DNA of 43,785 nt, taken from positions 1 through 43,785 of the forward strand of contig DASXYU010000084.1 of the NCBI GenBank assembly GCA_036502295.1, given 5' to 3'. The notes under the pieces were generated by a model that had not been told where the DNA came from, did not search any database, and saw only the letters and a program-made list of their open reading frames with translations. This DNA is from DASXYU01 sp036502295 (lineage in GTDB: Bacteria > Actinomycetota > Actinomycetes > Mycobacteriales > Jatrophihabitantaceae). How positions within the stretch are numbered: position 1 is the stretch's first letter; each line of letters opens with the position of its first letter. Positions 8,182 to 18,283 of this stretch are shown here, piece after piece. The position numbers and the translations under genes were made by a program.

Positions 8182-9359
8182 GCGCCGGCCACCTCGTCGA
8201 AGGCGGCCTGCAGCTTCGGCAGGGCCTCGTCCACCTCGGCCTCGGTGAGGATGAGCGGCGGGGCGATCCGCAGCGTGTCGGCCTTCGCGGCGTTCACCAG
8301 CAGTCCGTTCTTGCGGGCTGCTGCCTCGACCGCCCCCGCCTTCTCTGCGGTGAGGACGACGCCACGCCAGAGGCCCACACCGCGTGTTGTGGCGACGAGG
8401 GGCGAGTGCAGGGCATCGAGACCGTGGGCGAGGTGCTCGCCGACGCGCTTGACCTGGTCGAGGAGATGCTCGTCGCGGATCGTGTCGAGGACGGCGAGGG
8501 CCGCCGCCGCGGAGACAGGGTTTCCGCCGAAGGTGCTGCCGTGATCGCCCGGAGCGAAGATCTCCCCCGCCGCGCCGAGTCCGAGACAGGCTCCGATCGG
8601 CAGTCCGCCGGCGAGGCCCTTCGCGAGCGTGATGATGTCGGGCCGGACGCCTTCGGCGAGGCTGGCGAACCAGTTTCCCGTCCTGCCGATGCCGGACTGG
8701 ACCTCGTCAATGACGAGCAACGCACCGGCCTCGTCGCAGATCGCCCGGGCTGCGCGCAGGTAACCCACCGGCGGGACGATGACGCCGGCCTCGCCCTGGA
8801 TCGGTTCGAGGAAGACGGCTGCCGTCCTCTCGGTGACGATCGTGCGAAGAGCGTCGATGTCGCCGTATTCGACATAGCTGACCGGGCCGGGAAGAGGCTC
8901 GAACGGGGCCCGCTTGGACGGGGTGCCAGTGAGCGCGAGCGATCCGAGGGTTCGGCCGTGAAAGCTGTGCTCGGTGCTGATGAGTTCCGTGCGGCCGGTG
9001 CCCTGACTGTGCTTGCGCACCAGTTTGAGGGCGCACTCGTTGGCCTCCGCGCCGCTGTTTCCGAAGAAGACGCGGGCCGGCGCACCAACAAGGCTGACGA
9101 GACGCTCGGCCAACGCCAGGCCGGGTTCGTGCATGTAGAGGTTGCTGGTGTGCGCGATCTTGCCGACCTGGGCGGTGACGGCGGCGATCACCGCGGGGTG
9201 GGCGTGACCGAGGCTTGAGACGGCGATACCGGCGACGAAGTCGAGGTATTCGTTGCCGTCGGTGTCCCAGACGCGGACGCCATCACCGTGGTCGAGGGCG
9301 AGCGGTGGCGTGCCGTAGTTCGGCATCATCGCGGTGTTCCAGCGGTCTCTGTACGTCAC
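8178..9359 (-). CDS. argD: Acetylornithine aminotransferase
   Basis: PLP enzyme of aminotransferase class III that makes N-acetylornithine from the semialdehyde. The 393-aa protein has NSGAEANE at 101-108, the VIDEVQSGIGRTG region at 216-228 and the PLP lysine Lys247 in TLAKGL. The start is GTG at 9359, which overlaps the argB stop (GTGA) and has a strong GGAGG six bases upstream. Longer in-frame readings inside argB are not supported. Confidence 0.95.
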   Translation of the reverse strand: MTYRDRWNTAMMPNYGTPPLALDHGDGVRVWDTDGNEYLDFVAGIAVSSLGHAHPAVIAAVTAQVGKIAHTSNLYMHEPGLALAERLVSLVGAPARVFFGNSGAEANECALKLVRKHSQGTGRTELISTEHSFHGRTLGSLALTGTPSKRAPFEPLPGPVSYVEYGDIDALRTIVTERTAAVFLEPIQGEAGVIVPPVGYLRAARAICDEAGALLVIDEVQSGIGRTGNWFASLAEGVRPDIITLAKGLAGGLPIGACLGLGAAGEIFAPGDHGSTFGGNPVSAAAALAVLDTIRDEHLLDQVKRVGEHLAHGLDALHSPLVATTRGVGLWRGVVLTAEKAGAVEAAARKNGLLVNAAKADTLRIAPPLILTEAEVDEALPKLQAAFDEVAGA

Positions 9360-10237
9360 TTTTCCTCCGGCAAAACCATCGTTCCGACGCCTTCGGTGGT
9401 GAAGACCTCGAGCAGCAGCGAGTGCGGTACCCGCCCGTCGAGGACGTGGGCAGCGGTGACGCCACCATCGACGGCCCGGACGCACGCCTCCATCTTGGGA
9501 ACCATCCCGGAGGAGAGGTTGGGAAGCATCGCGCGCAGGGCATCGACGCCGATCTTGCTGATCACTTCCTCGCTGTGCGGCCAGTCGGCATAGAGGCCCT
9601 CGACGTCGGTGAGGACGACGAGCTTCTCTGCGCGCAGGCCGACCGCAAGCGCAGCGGCGGCGGTATCGGCGTTGACGTTGTAGGACCGGCCGTCCTCGCC
9701 CCGGGCGACGGTGGCGATGACCGGGATGCGACCCGCGTCGAGCAGTGCGGTGACGGCACCCGGGTCGACGGCGACGACATCGCCGACAAGACCGACATCG
9801 ATCTTCTCGCCGTCGACGATCGAGTAGCGCTTCTCGGCGGTGAGCAGGCTCGCGTCCTCACCGGAGAGCCCGATCGCGAAGTTACCGAGGTCGTTGATGA
9901 GGTTCACGACCTCGCTGTTCACCTCACCGACCAGAACCATGCGGACGATCTGCATCACCTCAGGCGTGGTGACCCGAAAGCCACCACGGAACTCGCTCTC
10001 GATTCCGAGACGTCCGAGCATGTCGGTGATCTGCGGCCCTCCGCCGTGCACGACGACCGGCTTGAGGCCGGCGTAACGGAGGAAGACGACGTCCTCGGCG
10101 AAGCTCTTCTGCAGTTCGGGGCTGGTCATCGCATTGCCGCCGTACTTCACCACGACGACCTTGCCATGGAATCGCTCAAGCCACGGCAGGGCGTCTACGA
10201 GGACGGCGGCCTTTTCGAGTGCCTCGCTCCTACTCAT
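9356..10237 (-). CDS. argB: Acetylglutamate kinase
   Basis: Phosphorylates N-acetylglutamate, usually the feedback-controlled step. The 293-aa amino-acid-kinase-fold protein has KYGGNAM from Lys31, the VVHGGGPQI substrate loop, and the C-terminal VHVLDGRVPHSLLLE segment. The ATG at 10237 lies just after a short repeat of family B, which contributes the GGAG that could act as ribosome site. The gap to the argJ stop is only 30 bp. Confidence 0.95.
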   Translation of the reverse strand: MSRSEALEKAAVLVDALPWLERFHGKVVVVKYGGNAMTSPELQKSFAEDVVFLRYAGLKPVVVHGGGPQITDMLGRLGIESEFRGGFRVTTPEVMQIVRMVLVGEVNSEVVNLINDLGNFAIGLSGEDASLLTAEKRYSIVDGEKIDVGLVGDVVAVDPGAVTALLDAGRIPVIATVARGEDGRSYNVNADTAAAALAVGLRAEKLVVLTDVEGLYADWPHSEEVISKIGVDALRAMLPNLSSGMVPKMEACVRAVDGGVTAAHVLDGRVPHSLLLEVFTTEGVGTMVLPEEK

Positions 10238-10260
10238 TGCTCGCTCCGCAAGCGTCGCTC
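10237..10260. repeat. Short dispersed repeat, family B copy 1 (argJ/argB junction)
   Basis: On the minus strand GAGCGACGCTTGCGGAGCGA fills most of the gap between the argJ stop and the argB start. An identical 20-mer occurs at the ribBA/ribH junction. Its GGAG lies at ribosome-site distance from the argB ATG. Confidence 0.6.
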
Positions 10261-10267
10261 GGCGTAC

Positions 10268-11422
10268 TCATGACGAATACGCGCTGTTCTCTTCGACGTA
10301 GGCGTGGCTGAGGTCGTTGGTCCAAATCACCGCGCCCGCGTGTCCTGCGTTGAGGTTCACGTGAATGTTGACGAGCCGTCCGCTGAGGTCGACGAGGCCG
10401 CGGTCCTCGCCCGGCGCGCCGCCACGGCAGATCTGTACGCCGTTCATGCTGACGTCCAGCTGGTCGGGCTCGAAGACGGCGCTGGTCGTGCCGATCGCCG
10501 CGAGCACCCGTCCCCAATTCGGGTCGTTGCCGAAGAGCGCGCACTTGAGCAGGTTGTTGCGGGCGATGGCGCGTCCGACCTCGACGGCGTCCTGCTCTGT
10601 GGCCGCTCCGTCAACGCCGATGGTGATCTCCTTGGTCGCACCTTCGGCGTCGGCGAGCAGCTTGTCGGAGAGGTTTCGGCACACCTGGTACAGGCCGCCC
10701 CAGAAGTCATCCGGATCGGGCGTGATGCCGGAGGCGCCACTGGCGAGCAGCAGCACGGTGTCGTTCGTCGACATGCAGCCGTCGGAGTCCAGGCGATCGA
10801 AGGTCTGGCTCGTCACCCTGCGCAGTGCCGCGTCCGCGGTGGCAGCGTCAAGCACCGCATCGGTGGTGAGGACGACGAGCATCGTGGCCAGTCCGGGGGC
10901 GAGCATGCCGGCGCCCTTCGCCATCCCGCCGATGCTCCAGCCGTCGGGATTCGTGAAGACCTCCTGCTTGCTGACGGTGTCGGTGGTGCAGATCGCCTCC
11001 GCGGCCGCCGGGCCACCGTCGTGGCTGAGCTGTGCGATGACGTCGGCGATGCCGGGCAGGAGCTTGTCCATCGGCAGGCGCTCGCCGATGAGACCGGTGG
11101 AGCAGACAGCGACCTCACCGGCTCCGATGCTGAGGACCTCGCCGACCTTCTCGGCGGTGTGGTGCGTGTCGCCGAAGCCCTCCGGACCGGTGCAGGCGTT
11201 CGCGCCACCCGAGTTCAGGATGACGGCCTTGAGGCGTCCGTCCTTGATGGCTTGCTGCGACCAGAGGACGGGGGCGGCCTTCACCCGATTGCTGGTGAAG
11301 ACGCCGGCGGCGACGTCTAAAGGGCCCGCATTGACGACGAGGGCAAGGTCGGGCTTGCCGCTCGCCTTGATGCCAGCGGCGATGCCTGCAGCGGTGAAGC
11401 CCTTCGGATACGTGATGGTCAC
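10268..11422 (-). CDS. argJ: Bifunctional ornithine acetyltransferase / N-acetylglutamate synthase
   Basis: Transfers the acetyl group from N-acetylornithine to glutamate, making the linear pathway cyclic. The 384-aa proprotein has STGLIGERLPM at 108-118 and the self-cleavage site GLATML, with Thr180 as nucleophile. The precursor should therefore split into alpha and beta chains. The GTG at 11422 overlaps the argC stop (GTGA), supporting this start over longer in-frame readings. C-terminal NDLSHAYVEENSAYSS is the normal family end. Confidence 0.95.
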   Translation of the reverse strand: MTITYPKGFTAAGIAAGIKASGKPDLALVVNAGPLDVAAGVFTSNRVKAAPVLWSQQAIKDGRLKAVILNSGGANACTGPEGFGDTHHTAEKVGEVLSIGAGEVAVCSTGLIGERLPMDKLLPGIADVIAQLSHDGGPAAAEAICTTDTVSKQEVFTNPDGWSIGGMAKGAGMLAPGLATMLVVLTTDAVLDAATADAALRRVTSQTFDRLDSDGCMSTNDTVLLLASGASGITPDPDDFWGGLYQVCRNLSDKLLADAEGATKEITIGVDGAATEQDAVEVGRAIARNNLLKCALFGNDPNWGRVLAAIGTTSAVFEPDQLDVSMNGVQICRGGAPGEDRGLVDLSGRLVNIHVNLNAGHAGAVIWTNDLSHAYVEENSAYSS

Positions 11423-12441
11423 GGGGCAACTCCGATCGCGTTGAGACCGGTGGTTTCCGGCAGTCCGAGGGCCAGGTTCATGCACTGCACCGCTGCGCCC
11501 GCGGTGCCCTTGGTGAGGTTGTCGATCGCGGCGACGACGACGAGCCGTCCCGCTACCTCGTCGACGGCAAGTTGCATCGTGACGGCGTTGCTGCCGAGGA
11601 CGTCCTTGGTCTGTGGCCACTGGCCGGCTGGGAGCAGATGGATGAAGGGTTCGTCCTCCCAGGCGGTGGCGTAAACCTCGCGCGCCTCGTCCTCGCTGAC
11701 CGTCGTGGACGCTGTGCAGGTCGCGAGGATGCCGCGGGGCATCGGGACGAGCAGCGGAGTGAAGCTCACCCTGACCTGGCTGCCGGTCAGGGCGGTGAGG
11801 TTCTGCGTGATCTCCGGAGTGTGCCGGTGCACCCCGCCGACGCCGTAGGCGCTGACGCCGCCCATCACCTCGGAGCCGAGCAGGTTCGGCTTGAGCGACT
11901 TACCGGCGCCGCTGGTGCCGCTGACGGCGACGATGACGATGTCGCCCGGGTCGACGACGCCGGCTGCCACCGCCGGGGCGAGGGCGAGACTGCTCACTGT
12001 CGGGTAGCAGCCGGGGACCGCGATGCGGGTCGCGCCGGTGAGGGTCGCGCGGTTGTCGCCGAGCTCGGGCAGCCCGTAAGGCCACGAACCGGCGTGCGTG
12101 CCGCCGTAGAACTTCCTCCACTCCTCTGCATCGCTGAGCCGGAAGTCGGCGCCACAGTCGATGATGACGGCGTCGCTGAGCTGACTGGCGAGTTCAGCCG
12201 ACTGACCGTGCGGCAGCGCGAGGAAGACTACGTCATGTCCGGCGAGGACGTCCGCCGTGGTCGGCTGTAGGACACTGTCGGCGAGCGGGAGCAGGTGCGG
12301 TTGCAGCGCGCCGAGGCGCTCACCGGCGTTCGATCCTGCAGTGAGGGCACCGATCTCGACCTCAGGGTGGGTCAACAGCAGGCGCAGCAGTTCACCGCCG
12401 GCGTACCCGCTGGCACCGGCGACAGCGACGCGATAACTCAT
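11419..12441 (-). CDS. argC: N-acetyl-gamma-glutamyl-phosphate reductase
   Basis: NADPH-dependent reduction of acetylglutamyl phosphate. The 340-aa product has the Rossmann motif GASGYAG at 9-15 and the catalytic Cys145 in PGCYPT. It is the first gene of the arginine operon. The ATG at 12441 is preferred over a TTG two codons upstream because a CATAAT -10-like element ends 7 nt upstream, suggesting a leaderless message. Repeated AT-rich motifs in the 40 bp upstream are probable ArgR sites. Confidence 0.95.
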   Translation of the reverse strand: MSYRVAVAGASGYAGGELLRLLLTHPEVEIGALTAGSNAGERLGALQPHLLPLADSVLQPTTADVLAGHDVVFLALPHGQSAELASQLSDAVIIDCGADFRLSDAEEWRKFYGGTHAGSWPYGLPELGDNRATLTGATRIAVPGCYPTVSSLALAPAVAAGVVDPGDIVIVAVSGTSGAGKSLKPNLLGSEVMGGVSAYGVGGVHRHTPEITQNLTALTGSQVRVSFTPLLVPMPRGILATCTASTTVSEDEAREVYATAWEDEPFIHLLPAGQWPQTKDVLGSNAVTMQLAVDEVAGRLVVVAAIDNLTKGTAGAAVQCMNLALGLPETTGLNAIGVAP

Positions 12442-12479
12442 ACGCAATATTATGCACTAGAACGCAACTTCATACGTAA
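12439..12479 (-). promoter_or_regulatory. arg operon promoter with candidate ArgR operators
   Basis: The otherwise GC-rich DNA turns AT-rich here. On the plus strand CATACGCAA (12439-12447) and CATACGTAA (12471-12479) form a near-identical direct repeat 32 bp (about three helical turns) apart. TATGCA (12451-12456) and AACGCAA (12461-12467) lie between. The first site overlaps the -10 and the argC start. This is what ArgR hexamers need, but the match to known ARG boxes is inferred. Confidence 0.5.
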
Positions 12480-12545
12480 ACCGAGGTTATCCACAGACGC
12501 ACATTTCGACGAGCGCCTCATTCGGCGGCCGAACAGACTCGCCCC

Positions 12546-12962
12546 ATGACACTCACTCGACCCGAAGAGACCTTCGTACGCAGCCAAGCAGAGCTGATGC
12601 AGCTCTGGGTAGACCTGATGAGGCCTGGTGGTTTCGACGTAGCCAGCATCTGGCTCATCTTTCTCGCAGCAGACGGCGAGTTGAGTCCCGTCATCGTGCC
12701 CATCGACAACATCGCAGCCGAACCCGACGAGGAGTTCGTGCAGGGCCTTTCCACCAATATTCGCGCGATTCTCGAGAATGCTCCCGTCAGTTCGGTCGCC
12801 GTCCTGCTTGCACGACCCGGATCGGCGGCGTTGACCCAAAGCGATCGGCGCTGGGCTCGGTCACTCGACCATTCCGTCGCTGCTCCGAATGGCGGCTGGC
12901 CTGTCCACCTCGCAACGCACGGCAACGTCCGAATCATCGCCCCGGACGACCTTCTGCAATGA
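12546..12962 (+). CDS. Unknown protein upstream of a VapBC-type pair
   Basis: A 138-aa soluble protein without signal peptide or membrane segment. It starts MTLTRPEETFVRS and has a hydrophobic stretch IWLIFLA near 40-46. I recall similar unnamed proteins in other actinobacteria, but know no function for them. The ATG at 12546 follows the divergent argC promoter region by about 65 bp. Its stop overlaps an in-frame ATG of the antitoxin gene (ATGA at 12959-12962), so the three genes 12546-13614 may form one operon. Codon use resembles the neighbours. Confidence 0.7.
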   Translation: MTLTRPEETFVRSQAELMQLWVDLMRPGGFDVASIWLIFLAADGELSPVIVPIDNIAAEPDEEFVQGLSTNIRAILENAPVSSVAVLLARPGSAALTQSDRRWARSLDHSVAAPNGGWPVHLATHGNVRIIAPDDLLQ

Positions 12963-12973
12963 CCACCTCGAAG

Positions 12974-12979
12974 TATGAT
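12974..12979 (+). promoter_or_regulatory. -10 element for leaderless antitoxin transcript
   Basis: TATGAT lies 6 nt before the ATG at 12986, inside an AT-rich island. GTATGA occurs twice (12973 and 12984) as a direct repeat that could be an operator for the ribbon-helix-helix protein. This supports the internal start for the antitoxin. Confidence 0.5.
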
Positions 12980-12985
12980 TTTCGT

Positions 12986-13228
12986 ATGAAACGAATCACC
13001 GTGAGCTTGCCCGATGCACTCGTCGACCGGGTTAAGCAGGCTGCCGGCGGCGAGCGTCAAGTGAGCGCGTACGTGGCACGAGCCTTGGAGCAGTACGAGG
13101 ACCAGGAGTCGCTCGACGACATCCTCGCGGACTGGAACCGCGACACACCGGTCTCCGACAAGGCGCGTGAGCAGGTTGAAGCGGAGTTCCGTGCGGCGGG
13201 CCTCCTCCGACCCTCGGCGGGCTCGTAG
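12986..13228 (+). CDS. Ribbon-helix-helix (CopG/MetJ-like) antitoxin, VapB type
   Basis: An 80-aa protein beginning MKRITVSLPDALVDRVKQAA, the classic ribbon-helix-helix DNA-binding start: a beta strand followed by two helices. An acidic C-terminal tail would wrap the toxin. The start at 12986 is favoured by a -10-like element 6 nt upstream. An ATG at 12959, overlapping the previous stop, would add nine residues. The gene is directly followed (2 bp) by a PIN-domain gene, so it is read as the antitoxin and autorepressor of a VapBC-type pair. Confidence 0.82.
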   Translation: MKRITVSLPDALVDRVKQAAGGERQVSAYVARALEQYEDQESLDDILADWNRDTPVSDKAREQVEAEFRAAGLLRPSAGS

Positions 13229-13230
13229 CA

Positions 13231-13614
13231 GTGACGACGGGCATCACACTCGACACCGGCGCCCTGCTCGCGCTCGACAATCCGTCCAAGGCAGCAGCAC
13301 TGCAGCTCCGGCTCACTCTCGCTCGCGGCTTGGGGCATTCGATCTGTATTCCGGTGGAGGTGGTTGCCCAGGCGTGGCGGAGCCCGCGCCAAGTGCGCCT
13401 GACGCGCCTCATCAACTCCAAGGATGTGGAGATCGTCATCATGACACCGTTACGCGCCAAGGCCGTCGGACGTCTCTGCGCCTCGAGCGGCCACAACGAT
13501 GTCGTCGATGTCCACGTGGCCGTCTGTGCCCGCGAACGCGATCACGCTGTTCTCACCTCCGACCCGGAAGACATCGCGCGGGTCGACCCATCGCTTCCTC
13601 GAATCCTGGTGTAG
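13231..13614 (+). CDS. PIN-domain ribonuclease toxin, VapC type
   Basis: A 127-aa PIN-domain protein, the expected length for VapC. Acidic metal-binding residues are visible: Asp8 in LDTGAL, Glu43 in VEVVAQAW, Asp93 in DVVDVHVA, and Asp111/Glu113/Asp114 in TSDPEDI. VapC toxins cleave tRNA or rRNA when freed from the antitoxin; the target here is unknown. The GTG start at 13231 sits 2 bp after the antitoxin stop, so the two are translated together. It is convergent with the GNAT gene that follows. Confidence 0.85.
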   Translation: MTTGITLDTGALLALDNPSKAAALQLRLTLARGLGHSICIPVEVVAQAWRSPRQVRLTRLINSKDVEIVIMTPLRAKAVGRLCASSGHNDVVDVHVAVCARERDHAVLTSDPEDIARVDPSLPRILV

Positions 13615-13626
13615 CTGACCGCCGTA

Positions 13627-14118
13627 TTAGACGCGCACCATCTGGACCTCAGTGACCGCGGCGCTGCCGGATGAGAGCTTCTCCGCGCTGGTGCGGGTGA
13701 AGCCGTGCTTGCCGTAAAAACGCTGCGCCCGCGCGTTGACCTTGTAGGTCCAAAGCCAGGCCGGCTTCGCGCCAATGGCACTCAGCAGCAGTTCCGTCGA
13801 CAGCCCGGAGCCATATGTCGCCTCCCGGACATAGAGCAGGTAGAGCTCCAGCTGCGGCAGCTTCGGGAATTCGGTGCGCGGCGGCCCCGAATGGGAGAAG
13901 CCGACAACATCGCCCTGATCGTCTCGAGCGATCCAGACCGGCGTCGTTGCGTCGGCGTTCCGGGCAGCCCACGAGTCGGTCACCATCGGGACATCGAGGC
14001 GCAGCGCGAGGTCATCGGCCGGGACGATGTCGCTGTATGCCTCGATGCGGCACGCGACGTGACAGCGGGCGACGTCCCCGATGTCCGGCTCGGTCATCTG
14101 AGTGATCTCGAAAGTCAT
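13627..14118 (-). CDS. GNAT-family N-acetyltransferase
   Basis: A 163-aa protein of the GNAT fold. The acetyl-CoA-binding motif A region reads LYVREATYGSGLSTELL near 93-110. The C-terminal NARAQRFYGKHGFTRT motif B is typical. It may acetylate a small molecule or a protein N-terminus; the substrate is unknown. The ATG at 14118 is used. It is followed by the convergent VapC-type gene and preceded by a second GNAT gene on the same strand. Confidence 0.85.
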   Translation of the reverse strand: MTFEITQMTEPDIGDVARCHVACRIEAYSDIVPADDLALRLDVPMVTDSWAARNADATTPVWIARDDQGDVVGFSHSGPPRTEFPKLPQLELYLLYVREATYGSGLSTELLLSAIGAKPAWLWTYKVNARAQRFYGKHGFTRTSAEKLSSGSAAVTEVQMVRV

Positions 14119-14143
14119 GGCACAAACGTATTGCGCGAAGCGA

Positions 14144-14178
14144 GGTGATTTCGATACGAGCCGCGCTACTCAACCACC
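14144..14178. repeat. Dispersed palindromic repeat, family A copy 5
   Basis: Arms GGTGATTTCGATACG and CTACTCAACCACC between the two GNAT genes. It encodes the last residues VVE and the stop codon TAG (14166-14168) of the upstream GNAT gene. Confidence 0.7.
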
Positions 14179-14594
14179 GAGAGTTGCATCCAGACGGAGT
14201 CTTCGGTGGTGAAACCGTGCCGTGCATAGAAGCCACGAACGCGCGCGCTGGCCAGTTCGGTCTCCAAGAAGAGGACGCGGGCGCCAGCCTCGCGAATGCG
14301 TTGCACGATCTCCTCGAGCATCGCGCTGCCGAGGCCGACGCCGCGCTCGCGGGCGTAGAACTCGTCGATAAGCGCCTCACGGCCGCCCGATTCGAGGCTG
14401 TAGCCCCAGGTGACGACGGCGTAGGCGCTCAGCGCCTCGTCGACAAGGACGAAGCCCAGGCTGGGATCGGCGAGAAGCGGCAGTAACGCGTGGCGGACGA
14501 GCCGCTCGTCGAAAGCATGACCGTCGATCTCACAGAACTCTCGGATCAGCGGGAGCAAAGGCTCGACATCGGACGGGGTCGCCAGGCGAAACAC
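14166..14594 (-). CDS. GNAT-family N-acetyltransferase
   Basis: A 142-aa GNAT protein. The motif A region EFYARERGVGLGSAMLEEI is followed by a second conserved block ETELASARVRGFYARHGF. The substrate is unknown. The GTG start at 14594 is supported by a strong AAGGAGG (14606-14600). A longer in-frame reading back to 14657 would translate a palindromic repeat and is rejected. The C-terminal VVE and stop come from another repeat copy. It lies 63 bp downstream of pheT. Confidence 0.85.
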   Translation of the reverse strand: MFRLATPSDVEPLLPLIREFCEIDGHAFDERLVRHALLPLLADPSLGFVLVDEALSAYAVVTWGYSLESGGREALIDEFYARERGVGLGSAMLEEIVQRIREAGARVLFLETELASARVRGFYARHGFTTEDSVWMQLSVVE

Positions 14595-14612
14595 GAAAGT
14601 CCTCCTTGTGTC

Positions 14613-14653
14613 GGTGACTTCGACACGCGAGCTTCGCTCGCCACTCAGCCACC
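14613..14653. repeat. Dispersed palindromic repeat, family A copy 6 (pheT/GNAT junction)
   Basis: GGTGACTTCGACACG...CCACTCAGCCACC, with a perfect inner stem GCGAGC (14628-14633) ttc GCTCGC. It lies just downstream of the pheT stop and may help end the pheST message. Confidence 0.7.
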
Positions 14654-14657
14654 TCAA

Positions 14658-17161
14658 TCAGGCGCGCTGGGTGGCGCCCGTGCGCTCAACCGCCGTGGCC
14701 ACCGCGGCGTCACGGGCAGCACTCGCCTCGGCTTCGGTCAGCGTGCGGTCGGGCGCGCGGAACCGCAGCGCGAACGCCAACGACTTCTTACCCACCCCGA
14801 TCTGCGGGCCGACGTAAACGTCGAAAAGACGCACCGACTCCAGCAGGCCGCCCGCGCCCTCGCGCAATGCATCGGCGACCGTCTGTGCCGTCACCGACTC
14901 ATCGACGATGAGGGCAACGTCCTCCTTGGCCAGCGGCTGACTCGAGAACGTGGGTGACTCAGGTGCCTTCGCCGAGGCGATGAGAACATCCAGGTCGATC
15001 TCGAAGGCCACGGCGCGGGGCGGCAACCCGTAGGCACGCACCACGCTCGGGTGAAGTTCGCCCGCGTGGCCGATCTCGCGGCCTCCCAGCAGGATCTCGG
15101 CGCAGCGCCCCGGGTGCCACGGCGCGCGTTCGACCGCACGCGTGGTGAGCGTCAATCCGAGGACGCGCGCGATCTCGGAGACGACCTCGATCGCGTCGGC
15201 CCAGCTCGCCGCCCGTCCCGGTCCCCACCAGCCCGACGGCTCGCGCGCACCGACGAGGACGCCGGCGACGAAACGTGGCTGGTCCGGGACCGCCGCGAAG
15301 AGCGCGGCGAGTTCGTCCTCACTGGGACGTCGCTCGACACCCAGAATCGGCGCCTTCGTGCCGTCCTTCGTGGGAAAGAAGACCGCCGCCGTTTCGAAGA
15401 TCGCCAGGTCGGTCCTGCCGCGGCTGACGTTGCGGGCGGCGGTCTCCAGAAGTCCCGGAAGCAGCGTCGTCGTCAGCGACGGCCGCTCGGCAGAGAGCGG
15501 GTTGGCGATATCGACGGTGCGGCGCAGGACGTCGTCCGCGGGCAGACCGAGCTTGTCGAAGTCAGCCTGGCCTACGAACGGGTACGTCTTCACCTCGACG
15601 AGGCCCGCACCGGCGAGGGCGAATCCAACTCGGCGGCGTAGACGCTGCTCGCGGGTGAGGCCGCGACCGGGCGGAGCGGGCGGCAGCACCGACGGCACGT
15701 TCTCGTAGCCGACGATGCGGGCTACCTCTTCGACGAGGTCGTAGGGGTCAGTGAGATCAGAGCGCCAGGTCGGAATCGTGGCAACGAGCGTGGCGGCCTC
15801 GACCTCCACCCGCGCACCGATCGCCAGTAGATGGTTGACGGTCGTGTCAGCATCGATCGGCATTCCGGTGATACGCGCCGGCAGGTCGGCGGGGATCGTG
15901 ATCGACCACGGGCGCGGGAAGTCTCCGGCCTGGGTAACGCCGTCCTCGATGGTGCCGCCGCCGTACTCGGCGAGCAGGTGAGCAACGCGCTGCGCCGCGA
16001 CCGGCGGAAGGAGCGCATCGACGCCGCGTTCGAAACGCTTCGACGCCTCGCTCGGCAGCTTGTGCCGCCGCTGGGCACGGAAGATGCCGGAGGGCTCGAA
16101 GTAGGCCGCCTCGATCACGATGTCGGTCGTGGTCTCGGAGATCTCCGTGGTCGCACCCCCCATCACACCGGCGAGGCCGATGGGACCACTGCCGTCGGTG
16201 ATGAGCAGGTCGTCCTCATCGAGGACGCGGTCGACGCCGTCGAGCGTGGTGAGCTTCTCTCCTGCCGTCGCGCGCCGCACGACGATCGCGCCGGAGAGCT
16301 TGGCGCGGTCGTAGGCGTGCGTCGGCTGACCGAGCTCGAGCATCACGTAGTTGGTGACATCGACGGCGAGCGAGATCGAGCGCATCCCTGCCGCCTTCAC
16401 CCGCGAAGCGATGAAATCGGGGGTCGGCGCCGACGGATCGAAGCCGGTCACCGTGCGAGCGACGAAGACCGGGCAGCGCCCGGCGTCCTCGATAAGAACC
16501 GGATAGCCGTCCTCGTTCGCGGGCGGGAAGACGACCGCCGCCGGATCGCGATAGGGGGCGCCATAGGCGAGCGCCGCCTCACGGGCGACGCCGCGCAGGC
16601 TCAGCGCGTAGGCGCGGTCGGGATTGATCTCGAACTCGATCACAGAGTCATCGAGGCCGAGGATCGCGAGTGCGTTGTCGCCGGGGCTGGCTGAGTCGGG
16701 CGCCAGCACGATGATCCCCTCATGGTCATCACCAAGGCCAAGCTCACGAGCCGAGCAGATCATGCCGTCGGAGACGTGGCCGTAGGTCTTGCGTGCCGCG
16801 ATGGCGAAGTTGCCGGGCAGCACCGCGCCTGGAAGCGAGGCGACGACGAGGTCGCCGACCTCGAAGTTGTGGGCGCCGCAGATGATGCCGCGCGACGCGC
16901 CGGTGCCGATCGTCTCGTCCGAGAAATCGGGATCGTTGTGCTCGGGGCCGACGTCGACCCGAACCCAGTTGATGGTCTTGCCGTTCTTCTGCTGCTCCTT
17001 AACAAGGTTCAGCACGCGTCCGACCACCACGGGTCCGGTGATGTCACCACCGTGCAGCGCTTCGAGCTTGAGGCCGAGTGCGGTGAGTTTGGCGGCGAGT
17101 GCCTCGGTAGTGACGTCCTCAGGAAGGTCGACGTACTCGCGGATCCAACTCAGGGGCGCCT

Positions 17162-17165
<4 letters not shown>
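14658..17165 (-). CDS. pheT: Phenylalanyl-tRNA synthetase beta chain
   Basis: Large subunit of the heterotetramer that charges tRNA-Phe. The 835-aa product shows the usual domains: an N-terminal segment with an inserted tRNA-binding (EMAP/OB) domain at about 40-155, B3/4 editing domain at about 210-390, B5 domain at about 400-475, a catalytic-like core, and a C-terminal anticodon-binding (ferredoxin-fold) domain from about 740. The ATG overlaps the pheS stop by three bases, so the subunits are translationally coupled. Length is normal. Confidence 0.97.
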
Positions 17166-18253
<1,088 letters not shown>

Positions 18254-18283
18254 GACAACTCTCTGTTCGACAGGGACAGGACG

